From Nocardioides rotundus (GTDB lineage: Bacteria; Actinomycetota; Actinomycetes; Propionibacteriales; Nocardioidaceae): a stretch of DNA of 64,000 bases. Numbering within the stretch: the stretch's first letter is position 1; every line of letters begins with the position of its first letter. Below are positions 29,053 to 38,219 of this stretch, piece by piece. The notes under the pieces were generated by a model, which did no database searches, was not told the DNA's origin, and saw only the letters and a list, made by a program, of their open reading frames with translations. The stretch lies in NCBI RefSeq assembly GCF_019931675.1, contig NZ_CP082922.1:2619001-2683000 (forward strand), written 5' to 3'. A program made the position numbers and the translations under genes.

Positions 29053-30266
29053 GTGCCCGAGACGACGAGCTGGGCGAGCTGATGGGGAGCGCCCTGCGCG
29101 AGCGGGCCGACCGCGTCGACGGCGAGGGCGTGACCCTGGACGGGGTGCGCGGCACCGCGCGCACGATCCGGCGGCGCCGCCGCGTGGCGGGGGCGCTGGC
29201 GGCCGCGGCCGCGGTCGCGGTCATCGTGCCGACGGCGATGATGGCCGGCGGGGAGGCTCCGCAGCGGCCGCAGCCCGCGGACGCGCCGGAGCCGTTCTCG
29301 GTGCGGCTGGACCGCGCCGCCCCGGGCGGCGAGCCGCCCACGGTGGCCTGGATCCAGGGCCGGGTCCTGCACACGCCCGACGGGGAGAGCGTGCAGCTCG
29401 CCCGCCGCTACGACAGCCTCACGCGGTTCGGGGAGACCTACCTCGCGGGCTACCAGCGCACCGGCGACGGGAGCTACGCCTTCGACGAGCTCGCCCCCGA
29501 CGGGAGCGTCGCGAGCACCCAGGTCACCGGCAGCCAGAGCGTCCAGGACGTCGTGGTCCTGTCCGCGGACGGCAGCGTGGCGGCCTGGACGACGCCCCGC
29601 GGCGCGGTCCGGGTGTGGACCGACGCCGGCGTCGAGACGGTCGGGCAGGTCCCCGTCACCAGGGGTGGCGGCACCGGCTGGGTAGCGGCGGTGCGCGGCG
29701 AGGACGGGTGCACGCAGGAGTGCGAGGTCTACGTCAACACCTGGGACGGCCGGGGGCGGGTGACGGCCTTCTCCACCGACGGCTCCGAGCGCACCCTGCC
29801 GCGCTCCATCACGGTGGTGCTCGCCCGCTCGATCGATGGCCTGCTGAGCGTGTCCACCGACCGGACGGCGCCCAACGAGGTGGACTCCTGCGTGGGCGTC
29901 TACGACGAGCCGGCGGGCGCCTATGCCTGGCGCAGCTGCATCCGCGGGGTCGGTGGCTTCTCCCCCGACGGCGACTGGAGCGACGTACGCCAGCCGGACA
30001 CCGACGGGCCGCCGGCCGGCTATCTGATCCGCGAGGCCGCCTCCGGTGAGCAGCACGGCGCCCTCACCACCCGCGGCGACGTCACCAACACCGTCGTGGG
30101 CCCGCTGGTCTGGGAGGACGAGGAGCACTTCCTGCTGCCCGCGCGGAGCGCCGACGGCGACTGGATGCTGGTCCGCGGCGACCTGCGCGGCGACATCACC
30201 CAGGTGCTGCCGCCGGAGCGCGGCGGCGAGCTCTACGAGGTCCCCTGGGTCCTCTCCGATCGGTGA
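29049..30266 (+). CDS. membrane-anchored protein, probable anti-sigma partner
   Basis: 405 residues. The N-terminal ~55 residues are cytoplasmic and charged ([20 protein letters not shown], then 'ARTIRRRRRV'). One membrane segment follows ('VAGALAAAAAVAVIVPTAMM', residues ~57-76) and then a large extracytoplasmic domain of beta-propeller-like sequence with an Asp/Gly-rich pattern and three or four cysteines. Translationally coupled to the ECF sigma gene, it has the architecture of an anti-sigma regulator with a sensory outer domain, as is usual for SigE-family sigma genes. No catalytic motif recognised. The anti-sigma role is inferred from context. Confidence 0.75.
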   Translation: MSARDDELGELMGSALRERADRVDGEGVTLDGVRGTARTIRRRRRVAGALAAAAAVAVIVPTAMMAGGEAPQRPQPADAPEPFSVRLDRAAPGGEPPTVAWIQGRVLHTPDGESVQLARRYDSLTRFGETYLAGYQRTGDGSYAFDELAPDGSVASTQVTGSQSVQDVVVLSADGSVAAWTTPRGAVRVWTDAGVETVGQVPVTRGGGTGWVAAVRGEDGCTQECEVYVNTWDGRGRVTAFSTDGSERTLPRSITVVLARSIDGLLSVSTDRTAPNEVDSCVGVYDEPAGAYAWRSCIRGVGGFSPDGDWSDVRQPDTDGPPAGYLIREAASGEQHGALTTRGDVTNTVVGPLVWEDEEHFLLPARSADGDWMLVRGDLRGDITQVLPPERGGELYEVPWVLSDR

Positions 30267-30269
30267 GGG

Positions 30270-31316
30270 TCAGGCCGAGACCTGGGTGACCGGCTGGGAG
30301 GAGTCCGCGGGGATTCCCAGGCCGGAGGGCGTGCGGCCGCGCTGCACCATCTCCGCCCCGAGCGCGGCGACCATCGCGCCGTTGTCGGTGCAGAGCCCGG
30401 GCCGGGGCACCCGCACCCGGACACCCTGGCGCGCGGCCCGCTCCTCGGCCATCGCGCGCAGGCGCGAGTTGGCGGCGACCCCGCCGCCGATCAGCAGGTC
30501 CTCGACGCCGCGCTCGGCGGCCGCGTCCAGCGCCTTGCGGACCAGCACGTCGCAGACCGCCTCCTGGAAGGACGCGGCCACGTCGGCCACCGGCACCGGC
30601 TCGCCGGCGCGCTCCTTGGCTTCCACCCAGCGGGCGACCGCGGTCTTGAGGCCGGAGAAGGAGAAGTCGAAGCGATGCCGCTCCAGGTCCCGGCGCGAGG
30701 TCAGCCCGCGGGGGAAGTCGACGTAGACGCTGCTCCCCTCGCGCGCCGCCCTGTCGATGTGCGGGCCGCCGGGAAACGGGAGGCCGAGCAGCCGGGCCAC
30801 CTTGTCGAAGGCCTCCCCCGCGGCATCGTCGATCGTGGCGCCGAGCGGGTCCACGCCGCTGGTCACGTCCTCGACCTCGAGCAGGCTGGAGTGGCCGCCG
30901 GAGACCAGCAGCGCCAGGCACGGCTCCGGCAGCGGCCCGTGCTCGAGTTGGTCGACCGCGACATGGGCGGCCAGGTGGTTGACGCCGTACAACGGCTTCC
31001 CGAGCCCGACCGCCAGCGCCTTTGCCGCGGCCACCCCGACCAGCAGCGCACCGGCGAGGCCGGGGCCGCTGGTCACCGCCACCGCGTCCACGTCGGCCAG
31101 CCGCACGCCGGCGGTCTCGGCCGCGCGCTCCAGCGTGGGGACCATGGCCTCCAGGTGGGCGCGGCTGGCCACCTCCGGCACCACACCGCCGAAGCGAGCG
31201 TGCTCGTCGACGCTGCTCGCGACAGCGTCGGCGAGCAGCGTGGTGCCCCGCACGATGCCGACACCGGTCTCGTCGCAGGAGGTCTCGATGCCGAGAACGA
31301 GGGGGGCGTCGCTCAT
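30270..31316 (-). CDS. tsaD: tRNA N6-adenosine threonylcarbamoyltransferase
   Basis: 348-residue TsaD (Kae1/Gcp) that transfers the threonylcarbamoyl group to A37 of ANN-decoding tRNAs, together with TsaB and TsaE. '[17 protein letters not shown]' opens the ASKHA fold, the metal-binding His pair is in 'NHLAAHV', and '[20 protein letters not shown]' and '[14 protein letters not shown]' are diagnostic. The start at 31316 follows an alternative in-frame ATG at 31325. It belongs to the tsaB-rimI-tsaD cluster, but here a convergent GNAT gene lies between it and rimI. Its stop is 3 bp from the convergent anti-sigma gene. Confidence 0.97.
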   Translation of the reverse strand: MSDAPLVLGIETSCDETGVGIVRGTTLLADAVASSVDEHARFGGVVPEVASRAHLEAMVPTLERAAETAGVRLADVDAVAVTSGPGLAGALLVGVAAAKALAVGLGKPLYGVNHLAAHVAVDQLEHGPLPEPCLALLVSGGHSSLLEVEDVTSGVDPLGATIDDAAGEAFDKVARLLGLPFPGGPHIDRAAREGSSVYVDFPRGLTSRRDLERHRFDFSFSGLKTAVARWVEAKERAGEPVPVADVAASFQEAVCDVLVRKALDAAAERGVEDLLIGGGVAANSRLRAMAEERAARQGVRVRVPRPGLCTDNGAMVAALGAEMVQRGRTPSGLGIPADSSQPVTQVSA

Positions 31317-31337
31317 GGATCCCATTGTGTCCGATGG

Positions 31338-32087
31338 ATGATGAGCCTCGTGGAGGAGATCACCGCGGCCGAGCTGCTCGCCGACCCGCCGACGCCCTAT
31401 GTCCGCTGGGAGCTGGCCGACGACCCGGTGACCCGGGGGTGGAGGTACGGCGACGCCCTGGTCGTCGAGGTCGCCCGCACGCATCAGGGCTGCCACCGGC
31501 ACCCCGGCACGACCTGGGTCGCGACCGGCCCGGCCCCCTCGCTGTCCCCGCTGCTGGAGGGGCTGGCGCGGGTCGAGGCGGCACCGGACCGGCTGTCCCT
31601 GGAGGACGTCGGCATCACCCCGCCCTGGCCGCAGGAGGTCCTCGGCCGATGGACCTGGATGTGGTCGGATCGTCTGCCCCCGCCGCCCGCCGTGCCCGTG
31701 GTCGAGGTGGCCGACGACGCCGCTATCGACGCGCTCCTGGACGCCGGCAACCCGACCTCCTGGGACCGGCCGGGCAACCGCACCGCCGAGGCCTGGCTGG
31801 GCGTCGAGCAGCAGGGCCGGCTGGTGGCCGTCGGGTCGATCACCCGGAGGGGCAGCGGCGTCGGGCACCTGCAGGGCGTGACCGTGCACCCGGACCTGCG
31901 CGGCCGGGGTCTGGGCGTGGCGGTGAGCGCGGCGCTGACGACGCGGGCGCAGGCGAGCGGGCCGGGGGTGGCGACGCTGGGCGTCTACACCGCGAACACC
32001 CCAGCGGTGCGCACCTACGAGCGCTTGGGCTACCGGGCGCCGCACCGGTTCCTGTCCGGGCCGGTCAGGCCAGCGACCGGCTCATGA
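31338..32087 (+). CDS. GNAT family N-acetyltransferase
   Basis: 249 residues from the ATG at 31338 (a second ATG follows directly). The C-terminal half carries the acetyl-CoA site '[20 protein letters not shown]' (R/Q-x-x-G-x-G/A) and '[20 protein letters not shown]', typical of GNAT enzymes. The N-terminal ~110 residues look like a second, degenerate GNAT-like or dimerisation domain. It is divergent from tsaD (21 bp) and its 3' end overlaps the convergent rimI gene by 23 bp. The substrate is unknown. Confidence 0.85.
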   Translation: MMSLVEEITAAELLADPPTPYVRWELADDPVTRGWRYGDALVVEVARTHQGCHRHPGTTWVATGPAPSLSPLLEGLARVEAAPDRLSLEDVGITPPWPQEVLGRWTWMWSDRLPPPPAVPVVEVADDAAIDALLDAGNPTSWDRPGNRTAEAWLGVEQQGRLVAVGSITRRGSGVGHLQGVTVHPDLRGRGLGVAVSAALTTRAQASGPGVATLGVYTANTPAVRTYERLGYRAPHRFLSGPVRPATGS

Positions 32088-32484
32088 CCAGCGCGTCCGA
32101 CCCGTCGCGGTAGTAGCCGCGCCGCCGGTCGATCACCGCGAACCCGTGGCCGCGGTAGAGCGCGATCGCGGGCTCGTTGCGGTCGCCGACCTCGAGCAGC
32201 ATCCTCTCCCCCTCGGCTCGCTCCAGTGCGTCGGTGAGCAGGATCCCGGCCAGGCCGCGGCCCTGATGGTCGGGGCGCACGCCGATCCGCAGCAGGTCGG
32301 TCACCTCGCCCGCGGTGCTGGTGACGACGTACGCCGTCACTCCCCGCTCGCCGTCGGCCACCCGCACGCGGCCCCTCGCGACCTCCTCGGCCACCTGGGC
32401 GCGCGACCAGGCGGTGAACCCGAACAGCGTGTCCTCCAGCGCGGCCAGGTCCGCCAGGTCCTCCTCGGTGGCAGGCCGGATCAC
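32065..32484 (-). CDS. rimI: ribosomal protein S18-alanine N-acetyltransferase
   Basis: 139-residue GNAT enzyme starting at the GTG at 32484, which overlaps the tsaB stop by four bases (GTGA). '[20 protein letters not shown]', the acetyl-CoA loop '[16 protein letters not shown]' and '[20 protein letters not shown]' and the closing '[18 protein letters not shown]' are the usual RimI signatures. Known RimI proteins acetylate the N-terminal alanine of S18. The placement directly after tsaB is conserved in actinobacteria. Confidence 0.92.
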   Translation of the reverse strand: MIRPATEEDLADLAALEDTLFGFTAWSRAQVAEEVARGRVRVADGERGVTAYVVTSTAGEVTDLLRIGVRPDHQGRGLAGILLTDALERAEGERMLLEVGDRNEPAIALYRGHGFAVIDRRRGYYRDGSDALVMSRSLA

Positions 32485-33119
32485 GAGACCCGCTTGGGGG
32501 CTCCCGGCATCGCCGCGTCCGGGCGGCGGAGATAGAGCGGGTCCGCGGCGGTGACGGCCGCCCGGTGCTCCCGGACCGCTCGGGCCAGCCAGCCCGCGGA
32601 GGGACGCTGCGGCTCGACGCCGGTCGGGAACGCGTCGGGGTAGAGCGTCGCACCCTCGCCCACCACGGGGGCGTCGGTCGCGAGGTTCTCGGGCCGGTCG
32701 ACGACCGGTCCCTCCAGGCGGCGGCCGGTGGCGTCGTACGTCGCGAGGTAGACCTCCTTGCGCCGCGCGTCCGTCGCGACCCGGAAGTCGTCGGTGACGG
32801 CGTCGCGCTGCACGGCCTCGAGGGCGAGCACGTCCAGCGTGCACACGCCGTGGACGGGGACGCCCAGCACCAGCCCGAGGGTGCGGGCGGTCACCAGGCC
32901 GACCCGCAGTCCGGTGAAGGGGCCCGGCCCGGTGCCGACGGCGACGCCGGTCAGGTCGGCCCGGGTGCAGCCGGTCTCGCGGAGGGCGGCGTCGATGAGC
33001 GGGGCGAGCTGCTCGCCGTGCCGCATCGTCTGCTCGCTGCGCCGCTCCCACACCACGTCGCTCCCGTCGTGGAGAGCGACGGAGACCTGCGGAGTCGCGG
33101 TGTCGAAGGCGAGGAGCAC
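32481..33119 (-). CDS. tsaB: tRNA threonylcarbamoyladenosine biosynthesis protein TsaB
   Basis: 212-residue ASKHA-fold scaffold partner of TsaD. 'LLAFDTATPQVSVALHDG', 'GTGPGPFTGLRVGLVTARTL' and 'ATDARRKEVYLATYD' are the conserved blocks. Length is typical. Its stop codon overlaps rimI. In many actinobacteria tsaE lies just upstream of tsaB; here the upstream gene is an unrelated DUF1684 protein, so tsaE must be elsewhere. Confidence 0.95.
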   Translation of the reverse strand: MLLAFDTATPQVSVALHDGSDVVWERRSEQTMRHGEQLAPLIDAALRETGCTRADLTGVAVGTGPGPFTGLRVGLVTARTLGLVLGVPVHGVCTLDVLALEAVQRDAVTDDFRVATDARRKEVYLATYDATGRRLEGPVVDRPENLATDAPVVGEGATLYPDAFPTGVEPQRPSAGWLARAVREHRAAVTAADPLYLRRPDAAMPGAPKRVS

Positions 33120-33191
33120 CGGGTGAGCCTACCGCCGAGACCCGCCCGGTTCCGGGCTATTCGCCCAAACCGGGCGACGTGGTGTCGCGGC

Positions 33192-33797
33192 TCATCCGTC
33201 GTACCCCTCGGGCAGCAGCTCCCCCACCGGGACCGGCGTCGCGACCCGGTTCTCGGGCGGGGCGAGCGGGCACACCCAGCGGTGGTCGTAGACGCAGGAG
33301 GGGTTGTAGGCGAAGTTGAGGTCGACCACCCAGGCCTCCCCCTCGCGGCCGAGGTCGCTGCCCTTGACCGTGTCCAGGACGTAGCGGCCCGCGCCGTAGG
33401 TCTCGGCGCTGCCGTCGCGCAGCGGCAGGAACAGCCCTCCGCCGTAGGACTCCAGCCACCACACCGCCACGCTGCCCAGATCGCCGAGCCGGACGGTGCC
33501 GACGCCGCTGAACGGCACGGCCCCGTCGGTGCCGGACTGGAACTCCCAGCGGTCGAGGTCGGCCGGCTCGATGGGCGCGGTGAACCGAAAGGCGGGGTCG
33601 TAGTCCGCGTGCCGCAGCGCCTGCCCGGGACGGCGCGGGCTGGCCGGATGGGTCTCGAACAGCTCGGTGCGCCCGGCGACCCAGAGCTCGTGCGCGCTCG
33701 CCGGGTCGGCCTCCGCACGGACGGCGGCGTAGAGCGCCTGGACCTCGCGGCGCCAGGAGGCCACCTGCAGGGCGGGCGGGTAGTCGACGTCGTCCAC
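33192..33797 (-). CDS. DUF1684 domain-containing protein
   Basis: 201 residues from the GTG at 33797, giving VDDVDYPPALQVASWRREVQ. The conserved DUF1684 blocks are present: 'WVAGRTELFETHPASP', 'RFTAPIEP', 'GRYVLDTVKG' and the C-terminal 'LNFAYNPSCVYDHRWVCPLAPPEN'. The 'NFAYNPSC' motif with 'CPLAP' is the family hallmark and may bind a ligand or metal. The biochemical function is unknown. It begins 11 bp after the glycerate kinase stop on the same strand, so it is the last gene of the ligase-kinase-DUF1684 operon. Confidence 0.85.
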   Translation of the reverse strand: MDDVDYPPALQVASWRREVQALYAAVRAEADPASAHELWVAGRTELFETHPASPRRPGQALRHADYDPAFRFTAPIEPADLDRWEFQSGTDGAVPFSGVGTVRLGDLGSVAVWWLESYGGGLFLPLRDGSAETYGAGRYVLDTVKGSDLGREGEAWVVDLNFAYNPSCVYDHRWVCPLAPPENRVATPVPVGELLPEGYDG

Positions 33798-33807
33798 GTC
33801 CGCGACG

Positions 33808-34893
33808 CTAGCGGCTCCAGGTGCGCGCGACCCGCTCGGCCACGTCGGCGAGCGCACCGGCGGGGTCGGCGAAGGCGCGCTCCTCACCGGCGACGTCGAG
33901 CAGGGAGTAGGCCGACTCGACGCCGAGGGCGCGCATCTCCCGCGCTCCGACGTCCACCCGCCCGGCGAGCACGATGCAGGGCCGGAGGGCCTGCTCGGCG
34001 GTCTGGGCGACGCCGTACGGCACCTTCCCGCTGCGGCTGGAGAAGTCGAAGGCGCCCTCCCCGGTCACCACCAGGTCCGCCTGTCGCGCCCGCTCCGGGA
34101 GCCGGACCGCGTCGGTCACCAGGTCGATCCCGGGCTGTCGGCGCGCGCCGAGGAGCAGGAGGCCGAAGCCGAGGCCGCCTGCGGCGCCCGCCCCCTTCTC
34201 CAGGGAGGTACGGCGGCCGGCGAGCTCGGCGAAGGACTCCAGCACGCCGTCCACGACCACGATCCGGTCCTCGCTCAGCCCCTTCTGCGGGCCGAACGTC
34301 TTCGCCGCACCGAACAGACCGGTCAGCGGGCTGTCCACGTCGCTCGCCGCGACCAGCCGCACCCCGGCCACCCGCTCGCGGGCGCCGGAGAGGTCGACCG
34401 AGGAGACTCCGGCCAGGCCCGCGGCGCCGCCGTCCAGCGGCCCGTCCGCGGTGGCGCCCAGCGCCGCCAGCAGCCCGGCCCCGCCGTCGGTGCTGCCGCT
34501 GCCCCCGAGACCCACGACGACCGTCTCGGCGCCCGCGTCGATCGCGGCCGCGATGAGCTCGCCGACACCGCGGGTGCCGGCCTCCTCGGGCCGGTCGGTG
34601 CCGCTGAGGTGCAGCCCGCAGGCCTGCGCGCTCTCGACGTAGGCGGTCCCCTCGGCCAGCAGCACCGTCGCGGGCACCGGGTCGCCGAACGGCCCCGCCA
34701 CCGTGACCGCCAGCAGGTCCCCGCCCAGCGCGGCGTGCAGGACGTCGACGAAGCCGGGCCCGCCGTCGGCCATCGGCGCCTGGTCCAGCTCGTCGTCCGG
34801 CGCCCGCCGGGCCCAGCCCTCGGCGATGGCGGCGGCGGCCTGCACCGCGGTGAGGGTGCCGGCGAACTTGTCCGGGGCGATCAGCACGCGCAT
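33808..34893 (-). CDS. glycerate kinase
   Basis: 361-residue GckA/GlxK-type glycerate kinase that phosphorylates glycerate in the cytoplasm. 'MRVLIAPDKFAGTLTAVQAA', 'PMADGGPGFVDVL', 'VVGLGGSGSTDGGAGLLAAL' and 'GAAKTFGPQKGLSE' are the family signatures, and 'LVVTGEGAFDFSSRSGKVPY' is the conserved C-terminal block. Length is normal. The start lies 4 bp after the stop of the upstream YbdK-type ligase gene. Confidence 0.94.
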   Translation of the reverse strand: MRVLIAPDKFAGTLTAVQAAAAIAEGWARRAPDDELDQAPMADGGPGFVDVLHAALGGDLLAVTVAGPFGDPVPATVLLAEGTAYVESAQACGLHLSGTDRPEEAGTRGVGELIAAAIDAGAETVVVGLGGSGSTDGGAGLLAALGATADGPLDGGAAGLAGVSSVDLSGARERVAGVRLVAASDVDSPLTGLFGAAKTFGPQKGLSEDRIVVVDGVLESFAELAGRRTSLEKGAGAAGGLGFGLLLLGARRQPGIDLVTDAVRLPERARQADLVVTGEGAFDFSSRSGKVPYGVAQTAEQALRPCIVLAGRVDVGAREMRALGVESAYSLLDVAGEERAFADPAGALADVAERVARTWSR

Positions 34894-34897
34894 GGCC

Positions 34898-36028
34898 TCA
34901 TCCTTCCCCAGTACCGGTGGCGCGTGCGGAGGCCTCGGTGCGCTCGACCAGGTCGGCCACGACCGCCGCGAGGTCCCCGGTGCGCTCCCACGCCTGCCGC
35001 TGCAGCCGGGCCCCGCTGCCCCGGGCGAAGAGCCGCTCCAGGCCGCGGGCGGCCAGCTCCTCGTCCCCCGCGTCGGCGAGCGCCGGCCGGACCGTGGCGA
35101 CCAGGGCGTCCAGGGCCTCGGCCGCCGGCACCAGCGCGCCGGAGACCGGGTGCACCAGGTCGCCGCCCACGCCGTACCTCGCCGCGCGCCAGTGCGCGCC
35201 GCGCAGCAGGTCACTGCGCCAGACGGGCACCTCGGCCTCGGGATCGGCCACGGTCTCCACGAGCGCCCGGGCCAGCGACCCGACCAGGATCGCGTCGTCG
35301 ACGTCGGTGCAGACATCGGCGACGCGCAGCTCCACGGTGGGGAACTCCGCGGACGGCCGTGCGTCGAGGTAGAGCATCCCGTCGTCCAGCGCCGACCCGA
35401 TCTCGGTCATCCGCCGGGTCACGCGGTCGTACTCCTCCGGCGAGCCGAACGGCTCGGCCTGCCCGGCCGCGGGCCAGCGCGACCACACCTGCTGGCGCCA
35501 GGAGGCATAGCCGGTGTCGCGCCCCTCGGAGTACGGCGAGTTCGCCGCCACCGCCACCAGCAGAGGCAGCCAGGGCCGCAGCCCGTCGATCACCCGGATC
35601 TGCTCGGCCCGGTCGGCACAGTCCACGTGCACGTGCATCCCCAGCGTGCCCGCGGCCAGCGCGGTGTCGCCGAACTCCTGCACGATCCGCTCGTATCTCG
35701 CGTCCGGGGTCACCGACGTGCCCTCCGACGCCAGCGGGGCCACCCCGACGGCGACGGCCCGGACGCCGGCCGCCTTTGCGGCCTCGATGGCGGTGACCCG
35801 CGCGGCCCGCAGCTGACGGCCGAGCTCGGGCAGGTCGGTGCCGGGGTCGGTGTGCGTCTCGACCATGTGCTGCAGCAGCTCGCCCTCGAGGTCGGTCTCG
35901 GCGCCCTCGCCCCGGGCACTCGGGCTCGCCTGGTGTCGGTGCAGCACCCGGGAGGACACACTGGCCATCTCCCCGCTCCCGGGGTGCACCAGCAGCAGCT
36001 CCTCCTCGATCCCCACCGACCGCACCAT
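34898..36028 (-). CDS. YbdK-family carboxylate-amine ligase (glutamate-cysteine ligase-like)
   Basis: 376-residue member of the GCS2 family. 'SVGIEEELLLVHPGSGEM' (metal-binding Glu cluster) opens the protein, and 'GMHVHVDCADRAEQIRVIDG', 'ANSPYSEGRDTGYASWRQQV' and 'ARPSAEFPTVELRVADVC' are characteristic. These enzymes join a carboxylate to an amine with ATP; weak glutamate-cysteine ligase activity is known for E. coli YbdK. Because this organism appears to use mycothiol rather than glutathione, a different product is likely. First gene of a three-gene operon, divergent from a GNAT gene 58 bp away. Confidence 0.9.
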   Translation of the reverse strand: MVRSVGIEEELLLVHPGSGEMASVSSRVLHRHQASPSARGEGAETDLEGELLQHMVETHTDPGTDLPELGRQLRAARVTAIEAAKAAGVRAVAVGVAPLASEGTSVTPDARYERIVQEFGDTALAAGTLGMHVHVDCADRAEQIRVIDGLRPWLPLLVAVAANSPYSEGRDTGYASWRQQVWSRWPAAGQAEPFGSPEEYDRVTRRMTEIGSALDDGMLYLDARPSAEFPTVELRVADVCTDVDDAILVGSLARALVETVADPEAEVPVWRSDLLRGAHWRAARYGVGGDLVHPVSGALVPAAEALDALVATVRPALADAGDEELAARGLERLFARGSGARLQRQAWERTGDLAAVVADLVERTEASARATGTGEG

Positions 36029-36086
36029 CGACGCCTCGTCCGCGGGTCCACCCCCCGATCGCTCGGCGGGAGCCTAGTGTCGGTCC

Positions 36087-36983
36087 GTGACCGACCGCGC
36101 CAGCACCCTGGTCCGGCCGATGCTGCCCGCAGACGTCCCGGCGTCCGAGCGGATCAGCGACGAGAGCTACTACGGCGTCGACGTCGCCCACGGGCTGCCC
36201 GGCACCCTGGTCCCGGCCCGGCGCTCGGAGGCGGGCAGCGCGTCCTGGCGTCGCCGTACAGCGCATCTGCTCGGCACCGACCCCGGCGGCTGCTGGGTCG
36301 CCGAGACCGACGGCGAGGTGGTGGGCTTCGCGGTCTCCTTCCGCCGCGAGCTGATGTGGCTCCTCGCCTCCTTCGCCGTGCGCCCCGACCTGCAGGGCGC
36401 GGGCATCGGGGCCGCACTGCTGGACGCCGCGAAGGAGTACGGCGCCGGCTGCCTGCGCGGCATGCTCGCCGCCTCGGCGGACCCCGCCGCCGTCCGCCGC
36501 TACCGCCTGGCGGGCTTCACCCTGCACCCGCAGATGCTGCTGCACGGCACCGTGGACCGGGCCGCCCTCCCGGCGCTGCCTCATGTGCGCGAGGGCACCG
36601 AGCGGGACCTGGACCTGATGGACTCCGTGGACCGGCACTCCCGCGGCGCGGCCCACGGCCCCGACCACCCGGTGCTCGCCTCGCTCTTCCGGCTGGTGGT
36701 CGTCGACCGCCCGTCGGCCTCCGGCTACGCCTACCTCGGCGAGGGCTCGACGCCGGTCCTGCTCGCCGCCACCGACCGGCGTACCGCCTCCTCGCTGCTC
36801 TGGGAGGCGCTCGCCTCGGCGCCCGGCGACCGGCCGGTCACCGTCCCCCACATCACCGCGGCGAACGAGTGGGCGCTCGACGTGGGCCTCGCCGCGCGGC
36901 TGTCGGTCCACCAGCTCGGCTACCTGTGCCTGCGCCGGATGCGGCCGCCGGCGCCGTACCTGCATCACGGCTCCCTGCTCTGA
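36087..36983 (+). CDS. GNAT family N-acetyltransferase (two-domain)
   Basis: 298 residues starting with a GTG at 36087. The first domain has a clear acetyl-CoA loop ('FAVRPDLQGAGIGAALLDAA', about residue 95). The second half ('HVREGTERDLDLMDSVDRHS' onward) is a second GNAT-like domain with a weak motif. Such tandem enzymes are frequent in actinobacteria with varied substrates. It is divergent from the YbdK ligase gene and 42 bp upstream of nadA, so it may be co-transcribed with nadA, but no functional link is evident. Confidence 0.83.
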   Translation: MTDRASTLVRPMLPADVPASERISDESYYGVDVAHGLPGTLVPARRSEAGSASWRRRTAHLLGTDPGGCWVAETDGEVVGFAVSFRRELMWLLASFAVRPDLQGAGIGAALLDAAKEYGAGCLRGMLAASADPAAVRRYRLAGFTLHPQMLLHGTVDRAALPALPHVREGTERDLDLMDSVDRHSRGAAHGPDHPVLASLFRLVVVDRPSASGYAYLGEGSTPVLLAATDRRTASSLLWEALASAPGDRPVTVPHITAANEWALDVGLAARLSVHQLGYLCLRRMRPPAPYLHHGSLL

Positions 36984-37025
36984 GCCACACCGGGCACCGG
37001 GGGCCGGCGCCACTACGATGAGCCC

Positions 37026-38198
37026 ATGTCGACGGCTCCGCTGCCCCTTCTCCCCCTCGGCCGAGGCCGGGACCTGAGCGCCGAGCGCGGCGTGGAGTGT
37101 CCCGGTGACCTGCCGGCCGCCTCCGACCCCGACCTGGTCGAGCGGGCGCGCGCGGCCAAGGAGGCGCTCGGCGAGCGGGTCTTCGTGCTGGGCCACCACT
37201 ACCAGCGCGACGAGGTCATCCAGTTCGCCGACGTCACCGGCGACTCCTTCAAGCTCGCCCGGGACGCGGCCGCCCGGCCGGAGGCGGAGTACATCGTCTT
37301 CTGCGGCGTGCACTTCATGGCCGAGTCCGCCGACATCCTCACCTCCCCCGAGCAGCAGGTCGTGCTGCCCGACCTCGCCGCCGGCTGCTCGATGGCCGAC
37401 ATGGCGCGGATCCACCAGGTCGAGACGGCCTGGGACGCGATGGCCGACGCAGGCGTGCAGGACCGGGTCGTGCCGGTGACCTACATGAACTCCTCCGCCG
37501 ACATCAAGGCCTTCTGCGGCCGCAACGGCGGCGTGGTGTGCACCTCCAGCAACGCCGACGTCGCGCTGGAGTGGGCGCTGGACCAGAAGGAGGACGCCAA
37601 GGTCCTCTTCCTCCCCGACCAGCACCTGGGCCGCAACACCGCCGTGCTCAAGCTCGGCATGGCCCTGGAGGACTGCGTGGTCTGGGACCCGCTGCAGCCG
37701 GGCGGCGGGCTCAGCGCCGCGGAGCTCGAGAGCGCCCGGATGATCCTGTGGAAGGGGCACTGCTCGGTCCACGGCCGCTTCTCCGAGGACGTGGTCGACG
37801 AGCTGCGCGAGCGGCACCCGGGCATCAACATCCTGGTGCACCCCGAGTGCAAGCACGAGGTGGTGCTCAAGGCCGACCTGGTCGGCTCGACCGAGTTCAT
37901 CATCAAGACCATCGAAGCCGCGCCCGCCGGGTCGGTCTGGGCGATCGGCACCGAGCTCAACCTGGTCAAGCGACTGGCCGACGCCCACCCGGACAAGGAG
38001 ATCGTCTTCTTGGACCGGAACGTGTGCTACTGCTCGACGATGAACCGGATCGACCTGCCGCACTTCGTCTGGGCGATGGAGTCCCTGGTCGACGGCACCG
38101 TGGTCAACCGGATCGAGGTCGACCCGGACACCGAGCGCGAGGCGAAGGTCGCCCTCCAGCGGATGCTCGACCTGCCGGGCAAGTCGCACCGCGACTGA
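37026..38198 (+). CDS. nadA: quinolinate synthase
   Basis: 390-residue NadA, the 4Fe-4S enzyme that condenses iminoaspartate with dihydroxyacetone phosphate to quinolinate in NAD synthesis. 'VFVLGHHYQRDEVIQFADVT', 'GDSFKLAR', 'VTYMNSSADIKAFCG', 'LFLPDQHLGRN' and 'HPECKHEVV' are diagnostic. Cluster cysteines are expected at Cys93 ('VFCGVHFMAES'), in 'ECKHE' and in 'CYCSTMNR'. The usual partners nadB and nadC are not next to it; a lower-GC island of foreign appearance begins just after its stop codon. Confidence 0.97.
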   Translation: MSTAPLPLLPLGRGRDLSAERGVECPGDLPAASDPDLVERARAAKEALGERVFVLGHHYQRDEVIQFADVTGDSFKLARDAAARPEAEYIVFCGVHFMAESADILTSPEQQVVLPDLAAGCSMADMARIHQVETAWDAMADAGVQDRVVPVTYMNSSADIKAFCGRNGGVVCTSSNADVALEWALDQKEDAKVLFLPDQHLGRNTAVLKLGMALEDCVVWDPLQPGGGLSAAELESARMILWKGHCSVHGRFSEDVVDELRERHPGINILVHPECKHEVVLKADLVGSTEFIIKTIEAAPAGSVWAIGTELNLVKRLADAHPDKEIVFLDRNVCYCSTMNRIDLPHFVWAMESLVDGTVVNRIEVDPDTEREAKVALQRMLDLPGKSHRD

Positions 38199-38219
38199 CG
38201 GCGGAGACCACACCGGCGT

